64,000 nucleotides of DNA from Oscillospiraceae bacterium (GTDB lineage: Bacteria > Bacillota > Clostridia > Oscillospirales > Acutalibacteraceae). The position numbers and the translations under genes are program-made. Each line of letters opens with the position of its first letter. Position 1 is the first letter of the stretch. This document shows positions 52,704 through 61,436 of this stretch, piece after piece. The notes under the pieces were generated by a model that saw only the letters and a list, made by a program, of their open reading frames with translations, was not told the DNA's origin and did not search any database. The stretch covers positions 1-64,000 of the forward strand of contig SVOV01000010.1 of NCBI GenBank assembly GCA_015066205.1, written 5' to 3'.

Positions 52704-53972
52704 TTAATTATCAAGTGTTGACAGCATCTGTGCAAAAAGAGAATTTGCCCAAGCAAACCAGGTTCTTGTAAAATCAGAAGGATCATCCTTATTGAATGAT
52801 TCGTGCATAAAATTAGTTTCGGCATGAGTTTCAGAGAGCATTTTCAGGCAAGCTGCTATTTCATCTTTGTCGGTTGATGTAAGTATTTGCATTGTAAGCG
52901 AAATATGCCATATTTTATCTTTTCCTGTGTGAGGACTGCCGATACCCTTGGCTGCTGTGCCTTTGAAATAGTAAGGATTTTCTTCCGATAAAATGAATCT
53001 TCTTGTGTTTTGATATATTTCGTCATTTACATTGCAATATCCGAGATATGGAGCAGAGAGAAGGCTCGGAGAATTTGCATCATCCATTAAAAGGAAATTT
53101 CCGAGTCCGTCTGTTTCGTAAGCATAGATCTTTCCGAATACAGGATGATTATATGTACCGTAGTCGTTTATGCCTTTATTGACCTCTGATGCAAGAATGC
53201 TGCATTTTTCGGCATTTACGGAGTCATTAAAAACCTCTTCAAGAATGTGAGACGCCTTATTCATAGCGACAACACACATCATATTTGCTGGAATAAGATA
53301 ATTGTATTTGCACCTGTCATCTGACGGTCTGAAGCCTGACCATGTCATTCCTGTAACAGCAACAGGATTACCTTTACCGTTACAGGGCATTGTATCAGTT
53401 TCGGGGCAATCCGTTCTTCTGAAATAATAAGACGAATTTTTTTCGTGATCCTGTTCTTTTATAAAAGTATCTGTAATTGTTATGAGCATTTTATGAACAT
53501 CATCGGTAAAAACCGATAAATCTCCTGATGCTTCAAAATAATCTGAAAGAAGAAAGATCGACGCACACAAGGAATCGACCTCATATTTTCTCTCCCATAT
53601 ATACGGTGATGAAAAATCCGTGTCATCCTGATGCGATTCATCATGCATAACTTCATTAAAAGCGTTTGAATAAGGATCAAGATTTACATAAAAGGCATGT
53701 CTTCTTATAACTCCGCGGAAAATGTCACATAATTCCTCACTGTTTTTGCAGTGCTTTGCATAAGGACGAAGCTGTGCAGAACTGTCTCTGAGCCATAAAG
53801 CGGGTATATCTCCGGTGATTACAAAATAATCTCCGTTATCACATTTTTTTACGGTGGTTTCGATGGTATTAAGATAGCATTGTTTTGCAAGAGGAGCCAA
53901 GTCCGGATAGTTTGCTTTAGTTCTCTCTTCAAGCTTGTCGGCGTAGTCTAAAAGAATCTGCGGAATTTTCAT
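52704..53972 (-). CDS. family 125 exo-alpha-1,6-mannosidase
   Basis: A 422-residue cytoplasmic (alpha/alpha)6-barrel enzyme. The GH125 signature ITGDIPALWLRDSSAQLRPY (residues about 52-72) is followed by ESHQDDTDFS and WERKYEVDSLCAS; the C-terminal FMHESFNKDDPSDFTRTWFAWAN block is also typical. It removes alpha-1,6-mannose from N-glycan cores. GAGAGG precedes the ATG. Its start overlaps the stop of the upstream acetyltransferase gene by 4 nt (ATGA), so both are translationally coupled. It complements the GH38 alpha-mannosidase at 26424. Confidence 0.93.
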   Translation of the reverse strand: MKIPQILLDYADKLEERTKANYPDLAPLAKQCYLNTIETTVKKCDNGDYFVITGDIPALWLRDSSAQLRPYAKHCKNSEELCDIFRGVIRRHAFYVNLDPYSNAFNEVMHDESHQDDTDFSSPYIWERKYEVDSLCASIFLLSDYFEASGDLSVFTDDVHKMLITITDTFIKEQDHEKNSSYYFRRTDCPETDTMPCNGKGNPVAVTGMTWSGFRPSDDRCKYNYLIPANMMCVVAMNKASHILEEVFNDSVNAEKCSILASEVNKGINDYGTYNHPVFGKIYAYETDGLGNFLLMDDANSPSLLSAPYLGYCNVNDEIYQNTRRFILSEENPYYFKGTAAKGIGSPHTGKDKIWHISLTMQILTSTDKDEIAACLKMLSETHAETNFMHESFNKDDPSDFTRTWFAWANSLFAQMLSTLDN

Positions 53973-54466
53973 ATGTTTGTCCTCTCTTTCTGATATGCAA
54001 GTCTTTCATCTCCGTTGAGCAGATGAATGATACCGCAATATGTAAATCCGTATTTATTCAATGAATTCTGCATAGGGATATTGTCCCGGTGCGTGTCGAT
54101 TCTGACAGTATTTGCTTTACTCAGGCAATAATCATATACAAAACCTGCAACACCTTTTCTGTGAGTGCTGACTGCAATTCTGTGAATGACATAATAATCA
54201 TTATCATTCGGCCAGTTGCCGTGATATATCTCAGCGTAGGTTATATCCGGTCCCTTGATGAAGGCGAATACGCAGATTATTTCATCATTATCGTCGCATA
54301 CTACGAAAGAAACACGGTTTTCAATATCCTGCCTGATAAGTTCTTCAGACGGGTAACCGTCATTCCATTGCAGCATATTTCCGTTCTTTCTCATATAAGC
54401 CCGTCCCTCTGAATATATCTGCATAATTCGCTCAATATCATTTGGCGTTGATTCTCTGATATACAT
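53969..54466 (-). CDS. GNAT-family acetyltransferase
   Basis: A 165-residue acyltransferase. IYSEGRAYMRKNGNMLQWNDGYP is a common GNAT start, IHRIAVSTHRKGVAGFVYDY contains the acetyl-CoA P-loop region (R/Q-x-x-G-x-G/A form), and the C-terminal NKYGFTYCGIIHL is the usual last motif. AAGGAAA precedes ATG 54466; the longer frame starting at a TTG is rejected. The 4-nt overlap with GH125 suggests a functional link, perhaps to an acetylated or amino sugar, which is inference. Confidence 0.83.
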   Translation of the reverse strand: MYIRESTPNDIERIMQIYSEGRAYMRKNGNMLQWNDGYPSEELIRQDIENRVSFVVCDDNDEIICVFAFIKGPDITYAEIYHGNWPNDNDYYVIHRIAVSTHRKGVAGFVYDYCLSKANTVRIDTHRDNIPMQNSLNKYGFTYCGIIHLLNGDERLAYQKERTNI

Positions 54467-54608
54467 AAAAGTTTCCTTATCTTGTTTTTTTTGCAATTAT
54501 ACTATAAAATTTCATTTTCATCAATATTATTTTAAATTTAATTAAAATATTGAAAAAATTAAGCTATTATATTATAATTAAAAAATAAATGATTTTCAGG
54601 TGAAAAAT

Positions 54609-55469
54609 ATGTATTATGTTATAATGGACCTTGAGTGGAATAATTCATACAGTAAGATAAAAAAGAGCTTTGTAAATGAAGTTCTTGAGATCGGTGCTGT
54701 AATGGTTGATGAAGAGCTTGAGGTAATTGATACTTTTTCTGTTATCATCCGCTCACAGCTTATCAAAAAGCTCAGCGGCAGAGTCAAGAATCTTACACAT
54801 ATTTCAAATGAAGATATGAGTTCCGGTGTTTCTTTTCAGCGCGCCATTTCTGATTTTATAAAATGGATAGGAAAGCGAAACTGCATTTTTATGTCCTGGG
54901 GCAATTCCGACATAAGGGTTCTTGTAGATAATTTTTCAATGTTCTGCGGTTCCGCTACGATACCGTTTCTGACTCAGTATGTAGATCTTCAGAAATACTG
55001 TCAGGGATTTATCGTCGGAGCGGGAAATCAACAGATCGGTCTTGTTAATGCTGCCGTTCAGATGGGAATAGATGTTTCTCAGTGCAGCTTTCACAGAGCG
55101 CTTGAGGATTCTCTTCTCGGACTCAGATGTCTTAAAAAATGCTTTAACAGAGAGCTTATTCTTAATACTGCTGTAATTTGCGATGCTGCTTTTTATCAGA
55201 AGCTGCTTTTTAAGTCAAGTGTAATTACAAATATTAACAGTCCGAAGGTCGATAAATCTAAAATGCGGTGTGATTGCCCCGTATGTAAGAAGCCTATGAA
55301 GAGAATGAGCGACTGGAAGGTTGTTAATCAGTCCTTTTCTGCATTGTTTTTTTGCAGTGCCTGTGAAAAGCTACTTAATTTTTCAATTCGTTTTAAAGAA
55401 TACTATGATAGAATTGATGTAAGAACAAACATAGTCGATATGAAAAAGAAATCAGAAAATGAAGACTGA
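54609..55469 (+). CDS. DEDDh 3'-5' exonuclease with a C-terminal zinc ribbon
   Basis: A 286-residue nuclease. Exo I DLEWNN (Asp7, Glu9), exo II around SWGNSDIRVL, and exo III SFHRALEDSLLGLRCL mark the DnaQ-like DEDDh fold. After about 210 residues comes CDCPVCKKP ... FFCSACEKLL: two CxxC pairs that look like a zinc ribbon, an extra not found in plain KapD- or RNase-T-type enzymes. ATG 54609 is chosen because AGGTG lies 6 nt before it; a GTG at 54600 is the alternative. It precedes a cell-wall amidase gene by 24 bp and may be co-transcribed with it. Confidence 0.8.
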   Translation: MYYVIMDLEWNNSYSKIKKSFVNEVLEIGAVMVDEELEVIDTFSVIIRSQLIKKLSGRVKNLTHISNEDMSSGVSFQRAISDFIKWIGKRNCIFMSWGNSDIRVLVDNFSMFCGSATIPFLTQYVDLQKYCQGFIVGAGNQQIGLVNAAVQMGIDVSQCSFHRALEDSLLGLRCLKKCFNRELILNTAVICDAAFYQKLLFKSSVITNINSPKVDKSKMRCDCPVCKKPMKRMSDWKVVNQSFSALFFCSACEKLLNFSIRFKEYYDRIDVRTNIVDMKKKSENED

Positions 55470-55493
55470 TTAGGGGAAAGAGAGAAAACTTTA

Positions 55494-58334
55494 ATGAAGA
55501 AGGCTAAATTCATTATTATTCCTATTGTTTTTGTTACAGTTTCTCTGATTGTTGTTGCTTTCGGATTTGGTGAACTTAATATTCTTCCCGATTTTGATCT
55601 GAAAGAACTTATCGGAGTTTCTGCAGATGTTCCCGTTGATATAAAGAGCAATTCAGAGATAATTGAAGAGCTTGAAGCAGAGTATCTTTCAGGACTTAAA
55701 AAGAATTTAACGCCGGAAAATATTAAATCATTGTGGATCGACATTGAAAATGATATTTCAGCTTCTGCCGAAGACGGTATCGATGCGGTTAAATATGCAA
55801 TTTATTCAGATTGCGATCTCTACAGAAATTTTATTCCTGATACAATATTTATCGAGCCCGATCATATAAAAAAATATTCATCGTTAAAGGAATCTGACGG
55901 GTCGGCTTTCGATGTGCTCGGATACCTTTTATATTATGTCAAGCATATCGGGTGTTCTGCGATTCTTGTTGTTGACGACGGATTTATAACATCAGACGGA
56001 ATTGATGCTGAGCTTATCGCTTTTTATCTTGAAAACTATGATTTTAATGGTGTTTTACTTTCTGTCGACGGTTTTTACGGTAAAAATGAATATGTTACTT
56101 TTGCTGAGAGTGTCAGTTCTTTTATCCGAAAAAATTATTATGACAGATATTTCGGAATTGAGATTCACTCTGATTTTGAAAAGAAATTTGCTGATAACTT
56201 TGTATCTGAGGTCTTTGAAAAAAAACTGGTCGATTTCGGTTATGTTGATGTCGGTTCATCAACCTCAAATGAGGAGTTCCCCTTTGAAAGTGTTGCCTTA
56301 TGGTGGAACTATTTCGCCGAGTATTATAATGTACCTTTATATTGTGAGCACCGCCTTGATCTTATATTTTCAGATGATACATACTGGAGTCTCAGCACAG
56401 AAATTAATTCTCAGCTAAAAGCGCTCTATAATTGTAATTATATTAAAGGCAATTCTTTTTACGGTGTAAAATCTCTTAAAACAAAGAAGGCTCTTGCAAG
56501 AGATCTTGCGATTTTTCTTAATGATGTAAGCGGTACTGCACAGGATGCTTTTTTTGTCGGCTCCTTGGAGTTTCGCGGGGATAAAGCATTGTTTACAGGC
56601 GAAACGGCGAATGAAAATACCAGTGTGTTTTGCAACGGTGAATATATAAAATCAGAAAAAAATAGCTTTTCCAAAGCATTTATGATGAAGCCGGGATTAA
56701 ATTCTTTTGAATTTACTGCAAACTCCGCTTCATATGTTTATGATATTATTTATAACAACTCCGTTTTTCATACATATTATCCTGAAAAAGATGTTTATGT
56801 AGGCTCCGATCTTGTATTTTCGCCATATGCGGTTTGTCCCGAAGACTCTGTTTTATATGCAGTTATTAACGGCTCGGCTTTTTCTATGGTGAAGACAGAC
56901 AGTTTAAGTAATGTTGATATACCTGACGGATATTCAGCATTTTCGTGCGACATATCCTTCTACGGAAAGGATGTTTATTCGGATGAGCTTTCTCTCGTGT
57001 GTTTTGTTGAAGGTGAAACCGAAATTATTGAAGCAGGGTGTGTTTCAACAACATTAACACATAATCACAATTCAGAAAAAGATGTAATTTCCGAAAAAGG
57101 TATAATCAGCCCCTATGAAGATAACGGACTCGGTAAAAGTCTTATGTGTTATCTTAAAGAGGATAATACCGAGATTATCAGTACTGCAGAGGATTATGAC
57201 ACCTATCATCCATATAATTCTTCTTTGCCCGACGGAACACTTGATTATGTCGAAAGGATCAATGTTTCAAAAGAAGGTTATTTAAGATATGAGCTGAAAA
57301 GCGGAATCAATGTTTACGGTGTAGATTCTGTTCTGATTTATGATGCTTTTACATTGCCGGAAAACCGCTTCAGATTTGCAAATTCTGATTTCAGCGGTAT
57401 CAACAGTGAGGACTTTATTTTTGCTTATGACTGGCTGTCACCTGTCACAGTTGTTCAGGGCAATCTGGATTATAAAAAAGGATATGAAGGCTTTTCATTC
57501 AATATAGTCGAATACAATGCATCATATATTGATGTGAATTTCTATTATGCATCTACACTTGATGCCTCTGATAAAATAAGTTTGAACGACAGCGTACTGT
57601 TTTCAAGTTACGAGATCATTTCTGATACTCCATCGGAGAGAGCAGTTCTTCGTTTATACCTTCGTGAAAGCGGAAGATTTTACGGTTTTGATATTATTAA
57701 GGAAAATGATAATCATCTGAGGATTTCCTTTAAGAAAATTTCTGATAAGTCCATAGTCGGAAAAACTGTTATGCTTGATGCAGGACACGGTGGTATATCA
57801 ATGGTCGGTACTGCAACACAGGATAACAGTGTCAGTGAAGCTTATGTTACTTTGGCTATTGCAAAGCGGGCTAAGGCTTATCTTGAGTCCTACGGCGCTA
57901 AGGTTATTATGACTCGCGTGCTTGATTCGAGTATGACTCTCGGGGAACGAACAGATATGATTGAAGACCTGAACCCTGATGTTTTTGTCAGCATACACTG
58001 TGACGGTTCGGCTGATCTGTCTGAAAGCGGCACTCATACTTTTTATTATACCCCTTATTCCCAGCCTCTTGCCTCGAATATTCACAGTAAGATGGTCGAA
58101 ATGTATTGCAATATGATTTATAGCCCTGCAGATTCTAATTTTGAATTAACAGACAGAAAGATCAAGTATTACCCATTCTATGTAACAAGAGTTGATAACT
58201 GTCCCGCTGTTCTTGTTGAAACCGGTTTTCTTACTAATACTGTTGAGGGCAGTGTCTTGTCGGATCCTGTAAATCAGGATTATCTCGGCAGAGCTATTGC
58301 TGATGGAATTTATTATTATTTTTTAGATATGTAG
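55494..58334 (+). CDS. exported N-acetylmuramoyl-L-alanine amidase with a large N-terminal region
   Basis: A 946-residue protein. An N-terminal hydrophobic segment (FIIIPIVFVTVSLIVVAFGFG) is a signal or anchor. Residues about 75-350 resemble a TIM-barrel glycosidase-like domain (LWIDIENDISASAEDGIDAV, ILVVDDGF, GVLLSVDGF), then beta domains (350-750). The C-terminal Amidase_3 has all zinc residues: LDAGHGG (His765), SEAY (Glu782), SIHCDG (His835) and the catalytic VETGF (Glu909). It cuts the peptide from MurNAc in peptidoglycan. A TIM-barrel plus amidase combination suggests a spore-cortex or division role. RBS region AGGGGAAAG is rather distant. radC follows 16 bp downstream. Confidence 0.87.
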   Translation: MKKAKFIIIPIVFVTVSLIVVAFGFGELNILPDFDLKELIGVSADVPVDIKSNSEIIEELEAEYLSGLKKNLTPENIKSLWIDIENDISASAEDGIDAVKYAIYSDCDLYRNFIPDTIFIEPDHIKKYSSLKESDGSAFDVLGYLLYYVKHIGCSAILVVDDGFITSDGIDAELIAFYLENYDFNGVLLSVDGFYGKNEYVTFAESVSSFIRKNYYDRYFGIEIHSDFEKKFADNFVSEVFEKKLVDFGYVDVGSSTSNEEFPFESVALWWNYFAEYYNVPLYCEHRLDLIFSDDTYWSLSTEINSQLKALYNCNYIKGNSFYGVKSLKTKKALARDLAIFLNDVSGTAQDAFFVGSLEFRGDKALFTGETANENTSVFCNGEYIKSEKNSFSKAFMMKPGLNSFEFTANSASYVYDIIYNNSVFHTYYPEKDVYVGSDLVFSPYAVCPEDSVLYAVINGSAFSMVKTDSLSNVDIPDGYSAFSCDISFYGKDVYSDELSLVCFVEGETEIIEAGCVSTTLTHNHNSEKDVISEKGIISPYEDNGLGKSLMCYLKEDNTEIISTAEDYDTYHPYNSSLPDGTLDYVERINVSKEGYLRYELKSGINVYGVDSVLIYDAFTLPENRFRFANSDFSGINSEDFIFAYDWLSPVTVVQGNLDYKKGYEGFSFNIVEYNASYIDVNFYYASTLDASDKISLNDSVLFSSYEIISDTPSERAVLRLYLRESGRFYGFDIIKENDNHLRISFKKISDKSIVGKTVMLDAGHGGISMVGTATQDNSVSEAYVTLAIAKRAKAYLESYGAKVIMTRVLDSSMTLGERTDMIEDLNPDVFVSIHCDGSADLSESGTHTFYYTPYSQPLASNIHSKMVEMYCNMIYSPADSNFELTDRKIKYYPFYVTRVDNCPAVLVETGFLTNTVEGSVLSDPVNQDYLGRAIADGIYYYFLDM

Positions 58335-58350
58335 TCGGAGAGATATATTT

Positions 58351-59085
58351 ATGGCTGAATTAAATAAAGATTTAACAAAAAAGCGTAATGCAGATTTACA
58401 CAAGAATCATCGTAATCGTGTAAAGACAAAGTTTAATGAAACAGGATTAAAAGGATTTCACGATCATAATGTTCTTGAGATGATGTTGTTTTATTCAATT
58501 CCGAGAATTGATACTAATGAAATCGCACATAAGTTAATTAATGAATTCGGATCCTTCCAAGGAGTTTTTGAAGCTTCTTTTGAAGCTTTAACCAGTGTTG
58601 AAGGAATTGGTTATGAATCTGCAACTTTAATTAAATTCTTTTCGGAGTTTATTTCATATTATGAAGCATCAAAGACTAAGGATATGAAGAGCATAAAAGA
58701 TTCTGATGATGCTTATAAATATCTGAAAAAATTCTATTCCACACCGGGTCCCGAGAAATTTGTTGTTGTTTATCTTGACGGTAAAGGTGACATTTTAAGT
58801 ACTTATGAAACAACTCAGGATTCAAAGTTTATGGTCAAAACCGATTTTAATGTTATACTAAAGAAGGCTTTGCTTCTTGATGCTCAAGCATTAGTAATTT
58901 CTCATAATCATGACGGCGGCTTTTCAACTCCGTCGGTTGAAGATAAGATACTTACGGAAAAGCTTTCTGTTTTGTGCGGCACTCTCGGAATTATGCTGTG
59001 TGAACATATAATTTTTGCTCACGGTCAAAAGCCTACATATCTTTCTAAAATCAAACAGATAAAAAAGGGAACACTAGCATTCTGA
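58351..59085 (+). CDS. radC: RadC-family JAB-domain protein
   Basis: A 244-residue RadC/YicR homologue. HhH-type N-terminus (about 70-100, SVEGIGYESATLIK) and C-terminal JAMM/JAB domain with the metal motif SHNHDGGFSTPSVED (His185, His187, Asp198). The usual HNHPSG reads HNHDGG here, so the Pro-Ser is changed but the ligands are kept. The function of RadC is unsettled; it is no longer regarded as a repair factor. It is in core context behind the amidase gene, not on an obvious mobile element. Confidence 0.88.
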   Translation: MAELNKDLTKKRNADLHKNHRNRVKTKFNETGLKGFHDHNVLEMMLFYSIPRIDTNEIAHKLINEFGSFQGVFEASFEALTSVEGIGYESATLIKFFSEFISYYEASKTKDMKSIKDSDDAYKYLKKFYSTPGPEKFVVVYLDGKGDILSTYETTQDSKFMVKTDFNVILKKALLLDAQALVISHNHDGGFSTPSVEDKILTEKLSVLCGTLGIMLCEHIIFAHGQKPTYLSKIKQIKKGTLAF

Positions 59086-59086
59086 A

Positions 59087-59125
59087 AAAAACCGTATCAG
59101 TGTGATTTTACGCTGATACGGTTTT
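59087..59125. terminator. convergent terminator after radC
   Basis: AAAACCGTATCAG / CTGATACGGTTTT with a loop of about 12 nt and A/T flanks, just past radC and 3 bp from the end of the minus-strand nitroreductase gene. Confidence 0.88.
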
Positions 59126-59128
59126 CTC

Positions 59129-59656
59129 TTATATAAACTTAACTGTTTCTGATTTAGGCTTTCTTTTCTTTACTCTGTGCGGATAGTTTTCTTCGGCATA
59201 TCCGAGAGTAATAACTAATCTTACAGGAGAGTCAAGTGAGCATATTTTTCTTATCTTCATATCATCAAGCCAACCGAGAATACAGGTGTCAAGTCCCAGA
59301 CTTGCAGCTGCAAGAGTAATATGTGCTGCTAAAATGCCTATGTCTATTGATCGGTAATCGTTACCTTTTACCTTTGAACCGAGAGCAGCTGTTGAATTAT
59401 AGCTGCCTTCGGATATGACTATTATAACAGGCGCATCTGCTGCAAACTTGTTCATCCCCATTCCCTGAACCTCTTGCGCTACTCTTTTGGCTGTTTCACT
59501 TTTACAGACAGTGATCTTATATGGCTGAGCATTACAGGCAGATGGTGCGAGCAATGAAGAATCAATAATAAGATCCAATTTTTCTTTTTCAACCTGCTTT
59601 TCAGGGTTATATTTTCTGCACGATTGACGCATTTCAGCCAAATTATAAAAATCCAT
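59129..59656 (-). CDS. nitroreductase-family flavoprotein
   Basis: A 175-residue FMN-binding oxidoreductase. The family start RQSCRKYNPEKQVEKE contains the FMN-phosphate Arg-x-x-x-Arg, and DSSLLAPSACNAQPYKITV the second binding block; SLGLDTCILGWLDD and VITLGYAEE complete the fold. ATG 59656 with AAGGA 9 nt before is favoured over the ATG at 59665. It follows the GH78-like gene by 12 bp on the same strand, so they are likely one operon. Substrate unknown. Confidence 0.88.
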   Translation of the reverse strand: MDFYNLAEMRQSCRKYNPEKQVEKEKLDLIIDSSLLAPSACNAQPYKITVCKSETAKRVAQEVQGMGMNKFAADAPVIIVISEGSYNSTAALGSKVKGNDYRSIDIGILAAHITLAAASLGLDTCILGWLDDMKIRKICSLDSPVRLVITLGYAEENYPHRVKKRKPKSETVKFI

Positions 59657-59668
59657 ATTGATCATTCC

Positions 59669-61303
59669 TTATAAAATTATTTCAATTTCTTTTGGCGCTT
59701 CATATGTTATGTAAAAGTTTCCGTTATTATTTTTTAAGACGGATACTTTTATTACACCGTAGGGAGTGGGATAAGTTCCTTTTGCAAATTCAAGATTTCC
59801 CAGATCAGGCGAAATTCTGATTTTCTTACATCCCGCAGCCATCGGCTTGATTCCGAGTACATCCTCTGCTAAAAATGCTACAGGTCCCGATGACCAGCCG
59901 TGGCAAAGACTGTGCCTTAATCCTTTATAGCAGAATGCTCCGAAATCACCGTGAATATCTTTTTTTCCGTCAACAGGGAGCTTGTCTATTCCGAAAGCAT
60001 TCTCTGCCCATTCAATGTCGAAATCCTCCCAGAATGAGGTTGCGCCCATTTTAAGCATTGTACCGTAATATTCTTCGAGTGCTTCGAGTGTTTTTGACAT
60101 ATCGTATTTTGATGCACTTTTAAGAAGGTAATAGCTCATAAATGTTGAAAAGCCTTTGCTTCCGTTGTTCAGAATAAATTCACCGGCTTCTTTTTCATTT
60201 TTCCAACCTGAAATTGAAAAAAATGCTTCTACTTGCTTTGCACCGTAGTTTTTAGCCGGGGTTGAAATCAGAATCTTTTTCTTTGACATGCAGATTTCAG
60301 ATAATTGGGTATCGTTGAAATAATTGCAAAGCTCAGCTGATTTTTCAAGACACCAGGCAAGTAGAGCTCTTGAACCGCTGATTCCCGCTTTTTTTCCGTT
60401 GCAGGGCCAGTCGAGGAAATAAGACGGTAAGTTATCGCTGCCGTCGTCATTTATAAGTTCGGTTACAGTTTTTATAAGCTTAAGTGCATAATCTTTATTC
60501 TCGTTGATAAAATTCTCGTTTCCTGTATAAAAGTACCAGTCCCACAGAATTATCAGCCACCATAGAGAATATGTAGGCATACCGTTCATCCAATTCGGCA
60601 GGGGAGTGGTTTCTCTCATAAAATTAAGACTTTCATCAATTATCTTATTGTTGCCGAAAACAGTTTTTACGGCAAGCATTTCAGGATGCATATCGCCGAC
60701 CCACACAAGCCGGTCGCGTTTTATTCCGTCCCATATAAACTGCTGCATACACATATGACAGGTGTAGGCTGCGGTATTATATATCCTGTTTAGCTCTTCG
60801 CTGCTTGATTCAAATGAGCCGAGATATTCAATATCTCTCATTTTTGATTCAGCTATAATAGCTTTGATATTGATTGAAGTATTCTTTGATAACAATTCGA
60901 GTTTAACAAACCGGAATCCTGATTCATTCAGACTCATATCGCTGAAATCGGGAAAGCGGAAAATGGTATCTCTTACAGAATGATCGTTTGTCGCACCTTG
61001 GTGACCAATGTTACTCAAGGCTTCAGATACCGACTCACCGTATGTTATGCGCATTTCAGGTGGACAAGCGGCATTACCGGTGCATGTCAGTATTCTTACT
61101 CTGCCGTGGATCTCTCTTCCGAAATCAAGCAATATGTAAGAATTTCTGCGTGAATTATTGTTTGTAATTGTCACAAAATCGGTTTCGTTTGTTGTGATCT
61201 GTAGAATCTTTTTATTAAGTAATGATTCTTCATTTTCTATTTTTCCGTATTTGCTGACAACAGAAACGGGGAAAATGTTTTCAAATTTCCAGGAATCATT
61301 CAT
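59669..61303 (-). CDS. GH78-like six-hairpin glycosidase
   Basis: A 544-residue cytoplasmic protein related to alpha-L-rhamnosidases: a short beta-sandwich N-terminus (1-160, with LDFGREIHGRVRI), then the toroid with WDGIKRDRLVWVGDMHPE (191-208). That matches the GH78 DCPxRERxGWxGD site but with changed residues (DGIKRDR). WENF-like ATSFWEDFD follows near 405. It is much shorter than the GH78 enzyme at 14840 and lacks most accessory domains; substrate may differ. AGAGGTG precedes the ATG. It is divergent from the DUF4965-type gene. Confidence 0.8.
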   Translation of the reverse strand: MNDSWKFENIFPVSVVSKYGKIENEESLLNKKILQITTNETDFVTITNNNSRRNSYILLDFGREIHGRVRILTCTGNAACPPEMRITYGESVSEALSNIGHQGATNDHSVRDTIFRFPDFSDMSLNESGFRFVKLELLSKNTSINIKAIIAESKMRDIEYLGSFESSSEELNRIYNTAAYTCHMCMQQFIWDGIKRDRLVWVGDMHPEMLAVKTVFGNNKIIDESLNFMRETTPLPNWMNGMPTYSLWWLIILWDWYFYTGNENFINENKDYALKLIKTVTELINDDGSDNLPSYFLDWPCNGKKAGISGSRALLAWCLEKSAELCNYFNDTQLSEICMSKKKILISTPAKNYGAKQVEAFFSISGWKNEKEAGEFILNNGSKGFSTFMSYYLLKSASKYDMSKTLEALEEYYGTMLKMGATSFWEDFDIEWAENAFGIDKLPVDGKKDIHGDFGAFCYKGLRHSLCHGWSSGPVAFLAEDVLGIKPMAAGCKKIRISPDLGNLEFAKGTYPTPYGVIKVSVLKNNNGNFYITYEAPKEIEIIL

Positions 61304-61377
61304 TCAGTTCACCTCTCTGCTTTTTTTATCAGCATATCACAAAATCGTTGGTATGAAAAGATATTTTTATATTTCTA

Positions 61378-61406
61378 TTGTAAAAACAGTTTTTTTAATG
61401 TAAAAT
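61378..61406 (+). promoter_or_regulatory. promoter of the DUF4965-type gene
   Basis: TTGTAA (61378-61383), 17-bp spacer, TAAAAT (61401-61406), the same weak type as the GH38 promoter. Confidence 0.55.
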
Positions 61407-61436
61407 TCAATTAAATAGTTACAAAGGAGCAATATT

